In this document: positions 8,611 through 18,242 of the stretch, piece after piece | How positions within the stretch are numbered: position 1 is the first letter of the stretch | Layout: every line of letters begins with the position of its first letter | Program-made: the position numbers and the translations under genes | DNA from: Inhella crocodyli | Lineage (GTDB): Bacteria; Pseudomonadota; Gammaproteobacteria; Burkholderiales; Burkholderiaceae_C | Reading direction: 5' to 3' | NCBI RefSeq assembly: GCF_004004565.1 | Contig: NZ_SACM01000003.1 | Span: 372,001 to 436,000 of the forward strand | DNA length: 64,000 nt | The notes under the pieces: model-generated | What the model saw: the letters and a program-made list of their open reading frames with translations, nothing else | Databases searched by the model: none | Told to the model about the DNA's origin: nothing

Positions 8611-9600
8611 TCAGGGCCGACGCACCGCGCCCGAGCGCGCGCTCTCCAAGAGCGCCTGCACCAAGCGCGTGGTGTCGCGGGTCTCTGCCCAGGTCGGCCA
8701 GTGCGGGTGGGGCGGCTCGCCGCGCGCGAGGGCCGCCAGCGCCTCGGCCTCCAGCCGGAAGCCGTTGCCTTGCGGCACGGGCTCGCGCTGGCCTTCGTAG
8801 CCGCGGTAGACCTCGATCCAGTCCAGCCCTGGCCCCACGTGGTTGTGAAAGCCACAGGCCAAGGCGCCCTCGCTGCCAACAATGCGCAGGTGCCGGTGCA
8901 CCAGGGCGTCGAAGCGGCATTGCACCGTGGCCATCAGGCCGTCGTCCCAGGTCAGCACCGCCGCGAGCGCGTGGTCGGCCCCGCCGGGGCCCCAGGTGGC
9001 GCTGGCCTGCACGGAAGCGGGCAAGCGCCCGGCCAACGCACGGACCATGCTCAAGGGGTAAACGCCCACGTCCCACAGCGCGCCACCGCCCAGCGCCGGG
9101 TCCAGGCGGTAGTCGGCGTCGTTGCGCAGCGTGAAGCCGAACTCGCCCGACAACTGCCGCAGCGTGCCGATCTGCCCGCCGCGCACGCGCGCCAGCAGCT
9201 CCAGCGTCTGCGGCTGGAAGCGGTAAGGGAAGGCCTCCAACACCGTGCGCCCCGCGGCCTCGGACGCGGCCTGCAAGCGGTCCACGTCGTCGACGCTCAG
9301 GGCCATGGGCTTCTCGCACAGCACGTGCTTGCCCGCCGCCAAAGCGCGCAGGGCCCAGGGCACGTGCTGGTCGTTGCTCAAGGGGATGTAGACGGCGTCG
9401 ATGTCGGGGTCGCCGAGCACAGCCTCGTAGTCGGGCAGCACGCGGGGGACGGCCTGCGCCTGGGCAAAGGCCGCCGCGCGCTCCGCACTGCGGCTGGCCA
9501 CCGCGGTGACCTGCACGGCGCTGGACGGCGCCACGCCCTGGCAAAAGCCGGCCGCGATGCGCGCGGCGCCCAAGATGCCAATGCGAAGAGGAGCGTTCAT
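8611..9600 (-). CDS. Gfo/Idh/MocA-family NAD(P)-dependent oxidoreductase
   Basis: 329 aa. The N-terminal Rossmann fold shows GILGAARIA (residues 8-16), DAVYIPLSNDQH and the family signature CEKPMAL (about residue 95), where the Lys-Pro contacts substrate and cofactor. The C-terminal half has the GGGALWDVGVYPLSMVRAL segment typical of the trans-1,2-dihydrobenzene-1,2-diol/glucose-fructose oxidoreductase branch. The likely role is reversible oxidation of a sugar or cyclic polyol; the substrate is not readable. It lies between the downstream solute-binding protein and the upstream POT transporter; the terminator at 9642-9672 separates it from the latter. Confidence 0.9.
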   Translation of the reverse strand: MNAPLRIGILGAARIAAGFCQGVAPSSAVQVTAVASRSAERAAAFAQAQAVPRVLPDYEAVLGDPDIDAVYIPLSNDQHVPWALRALAAGKHVLCEKPMALSVDDVDRLQAASEAAGRTVLEAFPYRFQPQTLELLARVRGGQIGTLRQLSGEFGFTLRNDADYRLDPALGGGALWDVGVYPLSMVRALAGRLPASVQASATWGPGGADHALAAVLTWDDGLMATVQCRFDALVHRHLRIVGSEGALACGFHNHVGPGLDWIEVYRGYEGQREPVPQGNGFRLEAEALAALARGEPPHPHWPTWAETRDTTRLVQALLESARSGAVRRP

Positions 9601-9641
9601 GGGGGACTGAGGAGCTCAAGAGGGGCGAAGGTTCGCACGCC

Positions 9642-9672
9642 AAGAAAAAGGGGCCTGCAGCGCAGGCCCCTT
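9642..9672 (-). terminator. Rho-independent terminator after the POT transporter gene
   Basis: A perfect 9-bp stem, GGGGCCTGC/GCAGGCCCC with a 3-base loop (9650-9670). On the minus strand it is followed by TTTTTCTT. It lies about 20 bases after the stop of the peptide transporter gene and before the Gfo/Idh/MocA gene. Confidence 0.85.
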
Positions 9673-9693
9673 CGGTCGACCAGGTGACGAGGC

Positions 9694-11187
<1,494 letters not shown>

Positions 11188-11386
11188 GGGTTTCAGACTC
11201 CAGATGCGACACGGCCGCGCGGGTGGCGCGGCCGGTCAGGGAAGCGCGGATTGTCCTCGCGCTGCGTCAGGGTTTGACCTGGGGCTCGCCCTATGGGGCC
11301 GGCCCTGCGCCCCCCCCGCCGCTGCGGGGGTGGTCAGGCGCATCGGTTCGGCGCATATTGCGGTTTCCGCATTGAGGGAGACGCCG

Positions 11387-11635
11387 ATGGCCCCCCGTGT
11401 CTGGAATCCGTATGCGCCCACCGCCAGCGCCACCACCCCGCCGCTGCCGCGGGCTTCGCTGGACGGCTTGGAGGTCCAAGACTCCTCGTTCGACCACTGG
11501 TTGGAGTCGGGCGGTGAGCGCCGGCGCCGGCCGCGCACCGCCGGCTCGGCCGCCGACCGCGGTCGCGTGCCCTTGGAGACAGGCGTGCAGGCCAGTGGCT
11601 GGGACCGCTTGGGCGACGCCTTGCTCAAGTCCTGA
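11387..11635 (+). CDS. Small protein of unknown family with LDGLEV..S.FDHWL..GGERRR core
   Basis: 82 aa, preceded by a good Shine-Dalgarno (GGGAG) 6-7 bases before ATG 11387. I do not recognise the family. A second copy of its core occurs at 48278-48484 on the minus strand: LDGLEV, x2, S, x, FDHWL, x2, GGERRR, x, PR, with 20 of 26 core positions identical. This argues strongly that both are real genes. The protein is hydrophilic, with an Arg-rich middle and no signal peptide or membrane helix. The rest (N-terminal Pro/Thr/Ala, C-terminal WDRLGDALLKS) is not shared. It lies between the divergent peptide transporter and the convergent gdhA. Confidence 0.7.
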   Translation: MAPRVWNPYAPTASATTPPLPRASLDGLEVQDSSFDHWLESGGERRRRPRTAGSAADRGRVPLETGVQASGWDRLGDALLKS

Positions 11636-11653
11636 ACGCCGACGAGCGCCCAT

Positions 11654-11676
11654 GAAAAAGCCCGCCGAAGCGGGCT
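11654..11676 (-). terminator. Rho-independent terminator after gdhA
   Basis: A stem AGCCCGC/GCGGGCT with a CGAA loop (11659-11676). On the minus strand it is followed by TTTTTCATG. It lies 25 bases downstream of the gdhA stop, in the gap with the convergent small gene. Confidence 0.8.
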
Positions 11677-11700
11677 GGGTGGGCGTGGGTCGGCGCCGGA

Positions 11701-12972
11701 TCAGGGGTAGAGACCGCGCTCTTCGCGCGCCTGCAGCACGCGCGTGCACGCCACCGTGAAGGCCGCGGTGCGCAGCTTGATCTTGTGCTGCTCGGCCGTT
11801 TCCCAGATGTGCTTGAAGGCGCCGATCATGATCTTGTCCAGGCGCAGGTTGATCTCGTCTTCCGTCCAGAAGAACGAGCTGAAGTCCTGCACCCACTCGA
11901 AGTAGGACACCGTCACGCCACCGGCGTTGGCGATCACGTCGGGCACCACCACGATGCCGCGGTCGGCCAGCACGTCCTCGCCGTCGGGCGTGGTCGGGCC
12001 GTTGGCGCCTTCCAGCACCAGCTTGGTGTGGATGCGCTTGGCGCGCTCGGCGGTGATCTGGCCTTCCAAGGCGGCGGGGATGAGCACGTCGCTCTTCACG
12101 TCCCAGAAGTTCTCGTTGTCGATCTTGTCGGCGCCCTTGAAGCCGCCCACGCCACCGGTCTTGGCCACGTGGTCCAGCAAGTCAGCGATGTCCATGCCGC
12201 TGTCGTTCTGGATGGTGCCGGTGTGGTCTTGCACGGCCACCAGCTTGGCGCCGTTGGCCACGAAGAGCTTGGCGGCGATAGAGCCCACGTTGCCGAAGCC
12301 CTGCACGGCGATGCGCGCGCCTTCCAGCGGCTGGTTCAGGCGGCGCATGGCTTCGCGGCCGACCACGAACACGCCGCGGCCGGTGGCTGCCACGCGGCCC
12401 AGCGAGCCGCCGAGTTCGATGGGCTTGCCGGTCACGACGCCCGTGGCGGTGGCGCCCACGTTCATCGAGTACGTGTCCATCATCCAGGCCATGATCTTGC
12501 CGTTCGTGTTCACGTCGGGCGCCGGGATGTCCTGCGTCGGGCCGATGATGATGCCGATCTCGCTGGTGTAGCGGCGGGTCAGCTTCTCCAGCTCTTTCTC
12601 GCTCAGTTGCTTGGGGTCGACGCGGATGCCGCCCTTGGCGCCGCCGTAGGGCAGGTTCACGGCGGCGTTCTTGATGGTCATCCAGCCGGACAAGGCCATC
12701 ACCTCTTCCAGCGTGACGTCGGGGTGGTAGCGCACGCCGCCCTTGCCCGGGCCGCGGGTCAGGCTGTGCTGCACGCGGTAGCCCTCAAAGTGGGCGATGG
12801 TGCCGTTGTCCAGCTCGATGGGGATGTCGACGATCAAGCAGCGCTTGGGGCGGCGCAGGGTCTCCACCCAGCGGCCCAGGTGGCCCAGGTAGGGCTCCAC
12901 GGCGTCGATTTGGGACAAGTAGGTGCCCCAAGGCGAGTTGCGCGTGGGCGAAACGAAAGACACGTTCGGCAT
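11701..12972 (-). CDS. gdhA: Glutamate dehydrogenase (Glu/Leu/Phe/Val family)
   Basis: 423 aa, the usual length of the hexameric small glutamate dehydrogenases. The substrate-side segment [16 protein letters not shown] is followed by [14 protein letters not shown], whose second Lys is the catalytic one (about residue 114). The Rossmann half has [15 protein letters not shown]. The end, with [10 protein letters not shown] and an aromatic-rich stretch, is typical. It catalyses reversible oxidative deamination of glutamate to 2-oxoglutarate in the cytoplasm; cofactor preference (NAD or NADP) is not decided here. ATG 12972 has a strong GGAGG site. A terminator follows the gene, so it appears monocistronic. 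Confidence 0.95.
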   Translation of the reverse strand: MPNVSFVSPTRNSPWGTYLSQIDAVEPYLGHLGRWVETLRRPKRCLIVDIPIELDNGTIAHFEGYRVQHSLTRGPGKGGVRYHPDVTLEEVMALSGWMTIKNAAVNLPYGGAKGGIRVDPKQLSEKELEKLTRRYTSEIGIIIGPTQDIPAPDVNTNGKIMAWMMDTYSMNVGATATGVVTGKPIELGGSLGRVAATGRGVFVVGREAMRRLNQPLEGARIAVQGFGNVGSIAAKLFVANGAKLVAVQDHTGTIQNDSGMDIADLLDHVAKTGGVGGFKGADKIDNENFWDVKSDVLIPAALEGQITAERAKRIHTKLVLEGANGPTTPDGEDVLADRGIVVVPDVIANAGGVTVSYFEWVQDFSSFFWTEDEINLRLDKIMIGAFKHIWETAEQHKIKLRTAAFTVACTRVLQAREERGLYP

Positions 12973-13117
12973 GAAGCCTCCGAAGATTTTTTAGTGGGGC
13001 GAACGGTAACCCGTCGAAACCTTGTGCGGATCGCCCCTGCGACGCCGCTTGAACATCCCCTTATGCGGCGCTTGCATCGTCCTTGGCGAAGCCTGGGTCG
13101 TCAATCGGTGGGGATGC

Positions 13118-14020
13118 TCAAGGCGGGCTCGGCGGACAAGGCCACGACGTGGCGAGCGCCTGGGCCGCAGCGACCACCTTGGGGTCCTCGGGCGGGTGAA
13201 CGAAGCCCCGATCGGCAAACGCCTTGACGATCGCCGGGTCCGACTCAATGTGATGGAACGGGGTGCGCTGCTGGCCACCTCGGCCTTCTCGCAGGCCGTC
13301 GGGCTGGCAACGCTGGATCAAGTCACCCCAGGCACGGGATTCCACCTTGTCCAGGCCGTACAAGCTGCCCCAGCGCGCGAGTGCGGTCCACGACGCCTCG
13401 TCGCCCCGCTGGGCGGCCGCTCGGTGCCACTCGGCCAATTGCGCCGCCACGTCGGGGGCCCAGCTCGCCTTGGGGGGTCTGTCCAGCGCCGCCTCGTAGT
13501 CGCGCACGGCGCCCGGCCAGTGCGCCGCCACCAGGCGCTCGGCGATGGCCTTGCGCTGCGCCAACAGTTCGGGCGTGACCGTTTGGCAAGCACGCTTGCC
13601 GGACGCGAACCGCTCCAACACGAATTTGGCGACGACCGGCCCACCCCACTGCTGGGTGCGTGCCGAATCGCTCAGTTCGTCGAGCACTTCCGGTTTGTGA
13701 CACAAGCTCAATTGCCGAAAGGCCAAGGCCAGGGTCTCGGGCCGGCCCGCGTCGATGTTGCGTTGGATGTGGGGCGCGAAGCCTTCCGATCCCATATCCG
13801 GCGGCCACAAGCCCTGGCCTGCCGCCGCCGAGCGCGATGGCTCAGACGCAGGCGGTGCCGGAAGACTGGAGGCCGGCAAGGTCGGTGCACGCACCTCGGT
13901 CGAAGCAGCCGTCATCGGCACTTCAGGCGAGGGACGTGTTGGTCCCGCCTGGTCGGCACGCCAAGTCCAAGCCACCACCACGGCGCCCGCCAATGCCGCC
14001 AGCGCGATCGAAGCCTTCAT
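13118..14020 (-). CDS. Hypothetical protein with N-terminal signal anchor
   Basis: 300 aa, starting at MKASIALAALAG with AGGGAG about 8 bases upstream. A single N-terminal hydrophobic segment (about residues 4-20) is followed by a Pro/Ser/Ala-rich linker to about residue 70. A mostly helical domain follows, with GFAPHIQRNIDAGRPETLALAFRQLSLCH and repeated AEW/ALARWGSLYG-like helices that hint at TPR/Sel1-like packing. I do not recognise the family. It probably sits in the periplasm or is membrane-anchored. It diverges from the Kef-type antiporter gene 76 bases away. Confidence 0.7.
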   Translation of the reverse strand: MKASIALAALAGAVVVAWTWRADQAGPTRPSPEVPMTAASTEVRAPTLPASSLPAPPASEPSRSAAAGQGLWPPDMGSEGFAPHIQRNIDAGRPETLALAFRQLSLCHKPEVLDELSDSARTQQWGGPVVAKFVLERFASGKRACQTVTPELLAQRKAIAERLVAAHWPGAVRDYEAALDRPPKASWAPDVAAQLAEWHRAAAQRGDEASWTALARWGSLYGLDKVESRAWGDLIQRCQPDGLREGRGGQQRTPFHHIESDPAIVKAFADRGFVHPPEDPKVVAAAQALATSWPCPPSPP

Positions 14021-14096
14021 CCGTGTTCTCCCTGTGCAGGGCGCGCATGCTAGCCACGGGGTCGGGCACGCCGCGCCCGTACCATCCGGCGCACCC

Positions 14097-16088
14097 ATGA
14101 CCGGCCTGTCGCTCGCCCTCCTCTACCTCGTCGCCGCCGTGCTCGGCGTCGTGGCCTGCCGCAGCTTGAAGCTGCCGCCGATGTTGGGCTACCTGGTGGT
14201 GGGCGTGCTGATCGGCCCCAACGCCCTGGCCCTGGCGCAAGACACCGCGGGCCTGCGCTACATCGCCGAGTTCGGCGTCGTGTTCCTCATGTTCGTCATC
14301 GGGCTGGAGTTCAACCTGCCCAAGCTGCGCAGCATGAAGCACCTGGTGTTCGGCCTGGGCCTGCTGCAGGTGCTGCTCACCGTCATCGGCTCCATGCTGG
14401 GCAACCTGGCGCTGGCCTGGGGCACGCGCTTCTTGGGCGTGGAGTGGGAGCTGGGCTGGCAAGGCGCGCTGGTGCTGGGCGCGGCCATGGCCATGAGCTC
14501 CACGGCCATCGTGGTCAAGCTCATGGCCGAGCGGCTGGAGTTGGAGAGCGAGCACGGCAAGCGCGTCATGGCCGTGCTGCTGTTCCAAGACCTGGCCGTG
14601 GTGCCCTTGCTGGTGCTCATTCCGGCGCTCAAGGCCAGCGGCAGCGAGATGGCGGCCGACATGGCCTGGGCGGCCCTGAAAGCCGTCGTCGTGCTCACCC
14701 TGCTGCTGTGGGGCGGGCAAAAGGGGATGCGCTGGTGGCTGACCCTGGTGGCCAAGCGCAAGAGCGAAGAGCTGTTCGTGCTGAACCTGCTGCTCATCAC
14801 CCTGGGCCTGGCCTGGCTGACCGAGCACGCCGGCCTGAGCCTGGCGCTGGGCGCCTTCGTGGCCGGCATGCTGATCGCCGAGACCGAGTTCAAGCACCAA
14901 GTGGAAACCGACATCCGTCCCTTCCACGACGTGCTGCTGGGCCTGTTCTTCATCACCATCGGCATGAAGCTCGACTGGCAGCCCGTGGTGGACCAGTGGT
15001 GGCTGGTGGGCCTGCTGGCGCTGGGGCCCACGCTGGCCAAGTTCGCGCTGGTGGCGGCCTTGGCCCGGGGCTTCGGCGCGCCCCCGGGCACGGCCCTGCG
15101 CACCGGCCTGTACCTGGCCCAAGCGGGCGAGTTCGGCTTCGTGCTGCTGGGCTTGGGCGCGGCGCAAGGCTTGGTGGGGGCCCAGTGGGTCAGCCCGGTG
15201 CTGGCGGCCATGGTGATCTCGATGATGGCCACGCCCATGATCGTGATGTTCAGCAACCGCATCGTCATGAAGCTGTCCAGCAGCGACTGGCTGCTGCAGT
15301 CGGTGCAACTGACCACCATCGCCAAGAAGGCCTTCAAGGCCGACGCCCACGTGATCATTTGCGGCTTCGGCCGCAGCGGCCAAAACCTGGCGCGCCTGCT
15401 GGAGGGCGAGCACATCCCCTATATGGCGCTGGACCTGGACCCCGACCGCGTGCGCCAGGCCGCCGCCGCCGGCCGCAGCGTGGTGTTCGGCGACGCCGCC
15501 CGCCTGCAGGCCCTGATGGCCGCCGGCCTGCACCGCGCCAGCGCCGTGGTCATCAGCTACCACGACACCCCCAGCGCGCTGAAGGTGCTGCGCCAGATCC
15601 GCGCCCAGGCCCCGACCGTGCCGGTGGTGGTGCGCACGGTGGACGACAGCGACCTCGACGCCCTGCGCGCGGCCGGCGCCACCGAGGTGGTGCCCGAGGC
15701 GATCGAAGGCAGCCTCATGCTGGCCAGCCACGCGCTGGCGCTGGTGGGCGTGCCCATGCGGCGCGTGATCCGGCTGACCCGCGATGCGCGCGACGCGCGC
15801 TACGGCCTGCTGCGCGGCTACTTCCACGGCGCCGACGACGACGGCATCGACGAGCGCGAGCAAGCGCGGCTGCGCTCGGTCACCCTGCCCGTGGCCACCC
15901 GCCACGCCGGCGTGCTGGCCGGTGAGTTGCTGTTGGCCGAGCAAGGCATCCAGCTCGTGTCGCTGCGGCGTGCCGATGGCGCCGTGTGCACGCCCGATGA
16001 GGCCTTGCGCGTGCAAGGGGGCGACACCCTGGTGCTCAGCGGCACCCCCGAATCCTTGGCCCTGGCCGAAGAGCGCCTGATGCGCTGA
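14097..16088 (+). CDS. Kef-type K+:H+ antiporter with TrkA-N and TrkA-C domains
   Basis: 663 aa. The N-terminal ~400 residues form a CPA2 cation/proton exchanger with about 12-13 helices (PPMLGYLVVGVLIGPNAL, FGVVFLMFVIGLEF, AMAMSSTAIVVKLM, LLFQDLAVVPLLVL, LSLALGAFVAGMLIAETEF). A RCK/TrkA-N domain follows with the nucleotide-binding sequence VIICGFGRSGQNLARLLE (about 418-435). A C-terminal TrkA-C-like domain covers about 590-663. The architecture is that of KefB/KefC/YbaL, which move K+ out in exchange for H+ under electrophile or osmotic stress. No KefF/KefG-type ancillary gene is adjacent; the next gene is a histidine phosphatase 21 bases on. Confidence 0.93.
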   Translation: MTGLSLALLYLVAAVLGVVACRSLKLPPMLGYLVVGVLIGPNALALAQDTAGLRYIAEFGVVFLMFVIGLEFNLPKLRSMKHLVFGLGLLQVLLTVIGSMLGNLALAWGTRFLGVEWELGWQGALVLGAAMAMSSTAIVVKLMAERLELESEHGKRVMAVLLFQDLAVVPLLVLIPALKASGSEMAADMAWAALKAVVVLTLLLWGGQKGMRWWLTLVAKRKSEELFVLNLLLITLGLAWLTEHAGLSLALGAFVAGMLIAETEFKHQVETDIRPFHDVLLGLFFITIGMKLDWQPVVDQWWLVGLLALGPTLAKFALVAALARGFGAPPGTALRTGLYLAQAGEFGFVLLGLGAAQGLVGAQWVSPVLAAMVISMMATPMIVMFSNRIVMKLSSSDWLLQSVQLTTIAKKAFKADAHVIICGFGRSGQNLARLLEGEHIPYMALDLDPDRVRQAAAAGRSVVFGDAARLQALMAAGLHRASAVVISYHDTPSALKVLRQIRAQAPTVPVVVRTVDDSDLDALRAAGATEVVPEAIEGSLMLASHALALVGVPMRRVIRLTRDARDARYGLLRGYFHGADDDGIDEREQARLRSVTLPVATRHAGVLAGELLLAEQGIQLVSLRRADGAVCTPDEALRVQGGDTLVLSGTPESLALAEERLMR

Positions 16089-16109
16089 CGGCCCCCTCCC
16101 TTGCCCCCG

Positions 16110-16847
16110 ATGACTTCGCCCCCTCGCCGCCGCGTGATCCTGATGCGCCACGGCGCCGTGCAGTACTTCGACCCCGCGGCCGCGGCGCCCCTGGCAGCGC
16201 ACGGCGTGCCCCTCACCGCCGAAGGACTGGCCCAAGCCCGCACCGCCGGCCTGGCCCTGGCCGCGGCCGGGGTGCACATCGACCTGGCCATCGCCAGCGG
16301 ACTGCCCCGCACCCTGCAAACGGCCGAGGCCGTGCTCGGCGCCCAGGTCGCCCCGCCCGCCCTGGAAACCTGGCCGGAACTCGAAGAGGCGCGAGGCGGC
16401 CGCCTGCGCGACCTGCCTGCCGACGCGCTGCTCGACGCATTCACCGCGCTCCAGCGCGGCCCCTTGACCGATGACACCCGCTTCTTGGGCGGGGAGCGCC
16501 TGGGCGACCTGCTGGACCGGGTGCTGCCCGCCTGGGAGCGTTTGCGTGCCCGCCAGGATTGGCAGGTGGCGCTGGTGGTGGCCCATGGCGTGGTCAATGC
16601 CGCCTTGCTCAGCCACGTGGTGAGTGGCGGCCAGCGCATGGTGCTGCCCGGCTGGCAACAAGAGCCGGCCTGCCTGAACCTCATCGACCTGGGGCCGGCG
16701 CCGGGCGATGACGTGCTGCGCGCCTGCAACTTGGCGCCCACCGACTGGCTGCAACGCGACACCCGCACCACGACCATGGAACGCCTGCGCGACGACTTCT
16801 TGGGCTGGTCGGCCGCGCGCCAAAAGTTACACAGGGTTACCCCGTAA
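16110..16847 (+). CDS. Histidine phosphatase family protein (phosphoglycerate-mutase-like fold)
   Basis: 245 aa from ATG 16110; an in-frame TTG at 16101 would add three residues. The phosphoacceptor motif LMRHGAVQY (about residues 11-19) and the second catalytic His in VVAHGVVNAALL (about 155) define the branch. Residues LPRTLQTAEAVL carry the Arg that contacts phosphate. Substrate could be a phosphosugar, a nucleotide or another small phosphoester. It follows the Kef-type gene by 21 bases and may be co-transcribed. A hairpin overlaps its stop codon. Confidence 0.85.
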   Translation: MTSPPRRRVILMRHGAVQYFDPAAAAPLAAHGVPLTAEGLAQARTAGLALAAAGVHIDLAIASGLPRTLQTAEAVLGAQVAPPALETWPELEEARGGRLRDLPADALLDAFTALQRGPLTDDTRFLGGERLGDLLDRVLPAWERLRARQDWQVALVVAHGVVNAALLSHVVSGGQRMVLPGWQQEPACLNLIDLGPAPGDDVLRACNLAPTDWLQRDTRTTTMERLRDDFLGWSAARQKLHRVTP

Positions 16848-16860
16848 AGCACGGGGTTTC
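16839..16860 (+). terminator. Hairpin overlapping the stop codon of the histidine phosphatase gene
   Basis: The stem ACCCCGT/ACGGGGT with loop AAAGC lies at 16839-16857, followed by only a short T-run (TTTC). It contains the TAA stop. It is a plausible but weak intrinsic terminator for the Kef-type antiporter/phosphatase unit. Confidence 0.45.
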
Positions 16861-16898
16861 CCGGAGTCGGAAGGTTTACCACCCTAGTTCTGGGGGTA

Positions 16899-16920
16899 TC
16901 GCGTGATGCTTGTCACGCGA
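16899..16920. promoter_or_regulatory. Perfect 8-bp inverted repeat upstream of the PEP-CTERM protease
   Basis: Arms TCGCGTGA and TCACGCGA flank a 6-base spacer. It has no T-run, so it is more like a dimeric regulator site than a terminator. It lies 15 bases before the candidate sigma-54 element at 16935-16950, where an enhancer-binding protein could sit, although such sites are usually further upstream. Confidence 0.4.
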
Positions 16921-16934
16921 ATCAATTCGAAAGT

Positions 16935-16950
16935 GGGCCCACTTCTTGCT
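16935..16950 (+). promoter_or_regulatory. Weak sigma-54-type promoter candidate for the PEP-CTERM protease
   Basis: The sequence GGGCCCACTTCTTGCT keeps the invariant GG-N10-GC spacing and the TTGCT -12 box, but the -24 box is GGGCCCA rather than TGGCACG. It would start transcription about 88 bases before ATG 17049. Support comes mainly from the better matches upstream of the other two PEP-CTERM genes in this window. Confidence 0.35.
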
Positions 16951-17048
16951 GCTGCGTGGGCTTCGTTCGGCACGACCGGGCGATACGGGTTTGCCCGAAC
17001 CGGGGCGGACCTGTTGGATTGAAGAACTTTTTCAGGACCTCCCCTCCC

Positions 17049-18161
17049 ATGATCAGCAGCAAAACCACTTTGAAGGCACTGGCCGCCGCGGCCAGCTTGG
17101 CCCTGGCCGCCAGCGCCTCCGCCGCCACCGTCACCGGCTCCAACAAGGGCTTGGAATGGACGGCCAAGAGCAACATCGTCGGCGCCACGTCGACCGGCAC
17201 CGTCGCCGCCGGCGGCGACCCCCGCTACTTCGCCACCGCGCCGAAGTACAGCGGCGTGGCCACGCTGATCATGGAGTACTCCGACGGCGGTCGTTACATC
17301 TGCACCGGCTCGCTCCTTCTTGACACCCGCTCGATCCTGACGGCCGCCCACTGCGTGGCCCCGCAAGAAACTGCCACGCTGGTCAAGACCACGGCGTACT
17401 TCAACAACAGCGGCAACCCCGACACCGTGCCCTCGGCCGATCCGGCGTCGCAGGCCCGCGTCATCGAACGCGTGACCATCAACCCGAACTACACGGGCGA
17501 GGTCATCGACGAGAACGACATCGCCGTGCTGCGCATGGCCGACGTCGCCCCCAGCTTTGCCCAGGCCTACACCCTGTCGAGCCTGACGGACCTGCAAGGC
17601 CAGACGTACAACATCGCCGGCTACGGCGGCCGCTCCACCGTCGGTGGCAGCGTGGGCGTGAACGCCGGCACCGGCCGCCTGCGCCAGGGCAACAACATGT
17701 ACGACTACAACCTGGGCAATGCGGCGTTTGAAGGCTTCTTCGACGGCTTCTTCGGCACCGCCTCAACCAAGAACGTGTGGATCGCCGACTTCGACACCGG
17801 TCTGGCCGTCAACAGCCAGTCTTGCCGCATCGCCGCGGCCGTGGCCGCCGAGGACACCGACCTGACCCCGTTCTGCAACCTGGGCGTGACCAACGAAGTC
17901 AGCAGCGCTGGCGGCGACTCGGGCGGCCCCCAGTTCGTCGACGGCAAGCTGGCCTCGGTGACCTCCTTCGGCCTGAGCTTCGGCACGGGCTGGGGCGACG
18001 CCGTTCGCGGCCTGCAAAGCTCCTTCGGTGAGATGAACGGCTTCGTGCCGGTCTACGCCCACCTGGGCTTCATCACTGGCGCCATCCCGGAACCCAGCAG
18101 CTTCGCGCTGTTCGGCATCGCCGGTCTGGGCCTGCTGGCCGCGCGTCGCCGCCGCGCCTGA
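17049..18161 (+). CDS. Secreted trypsin-like serine protease (S1) with PEP-CTERM sorting signal
   Basis: 370 aa starting at MISSKTTLKALA, with an AGGACC site upstream. A Sec signal peptide (about residues 1-27, ending ASAA) is followed by an S1 domain. The catalytic triad is visible: His in TAAHC (residue 101), Asp in ENDIAVLRM (about 157), Ser in GGDSGGP (291). The C-terminus IPEPSSFALFGIAGLGLLAARRRRA has the PEP motif, a hydrophobic helix and an Arg cluster, as processed by exosortase. The protein is therefore predicted to be exported, tethered and then sorted to the surface or matrix. No exosortase gene lies in this window. A terminator follows directly. Confidence 0.92.
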   Translation: MISSKTTLKALAAAASLALAASASAATVTGSNKGLEWTAKSNIVGATSTGTVAAGGDPRYFATAPKYSGVATLIMEYSDGGRYICTGSLLLDTRSILTAAHCVAPQETATLVKTTAYFNNSGNPDTVPSADPASQARVIERVTINPNYTGEVIDENDIAVLRMADVAPSFAQAYTLSSLTDLQGQTYNIAGYGGRSTVGGSVGVNAGTGRLRQGNNMYDYNLGNAAFEGFFDGFFGTASTKNVWIADFDTGLAVNSQSCRIAAAVAAEDTDLTPFCNLGVTNEVSSAGGDSGGPQFVDGKLASVTSFGLSFGTGWGDAVRGLQSSFGEMNGFVPVYAHLGFITGAIPEPSSFALFGIAGLGLLAARRRRA

Positions 18162-18195
18162 AACCCTGCGTCAGGGCTTCGGCCCTGAGCCCCTC

Positions 18196-18226
18196 GCCCG
18201 CGCGGCCTTGGCCCCGCGGGCTTTTT
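18196..18226 (+). terminator. Rho-independent terminator after the PEP-CTERM protease
   Basis: The stem GCCCGCG/CGCGGGC (18196-18221) is followed by TTTTT. It lies in the 81-base gap between this gene and the convergent mnmE. Confidence 0.75.
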
Positions 18227-18242
18227 CATGCCCGCGCGCGGC

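Noticed and set aside
13923-16823. 966-codon minus-strand frame opposite the Kef-type antiporter gene
   Set aside because: Low-complexity Gln/His/Gly translation, no domain, and fully antisense to a clear transporter gene.
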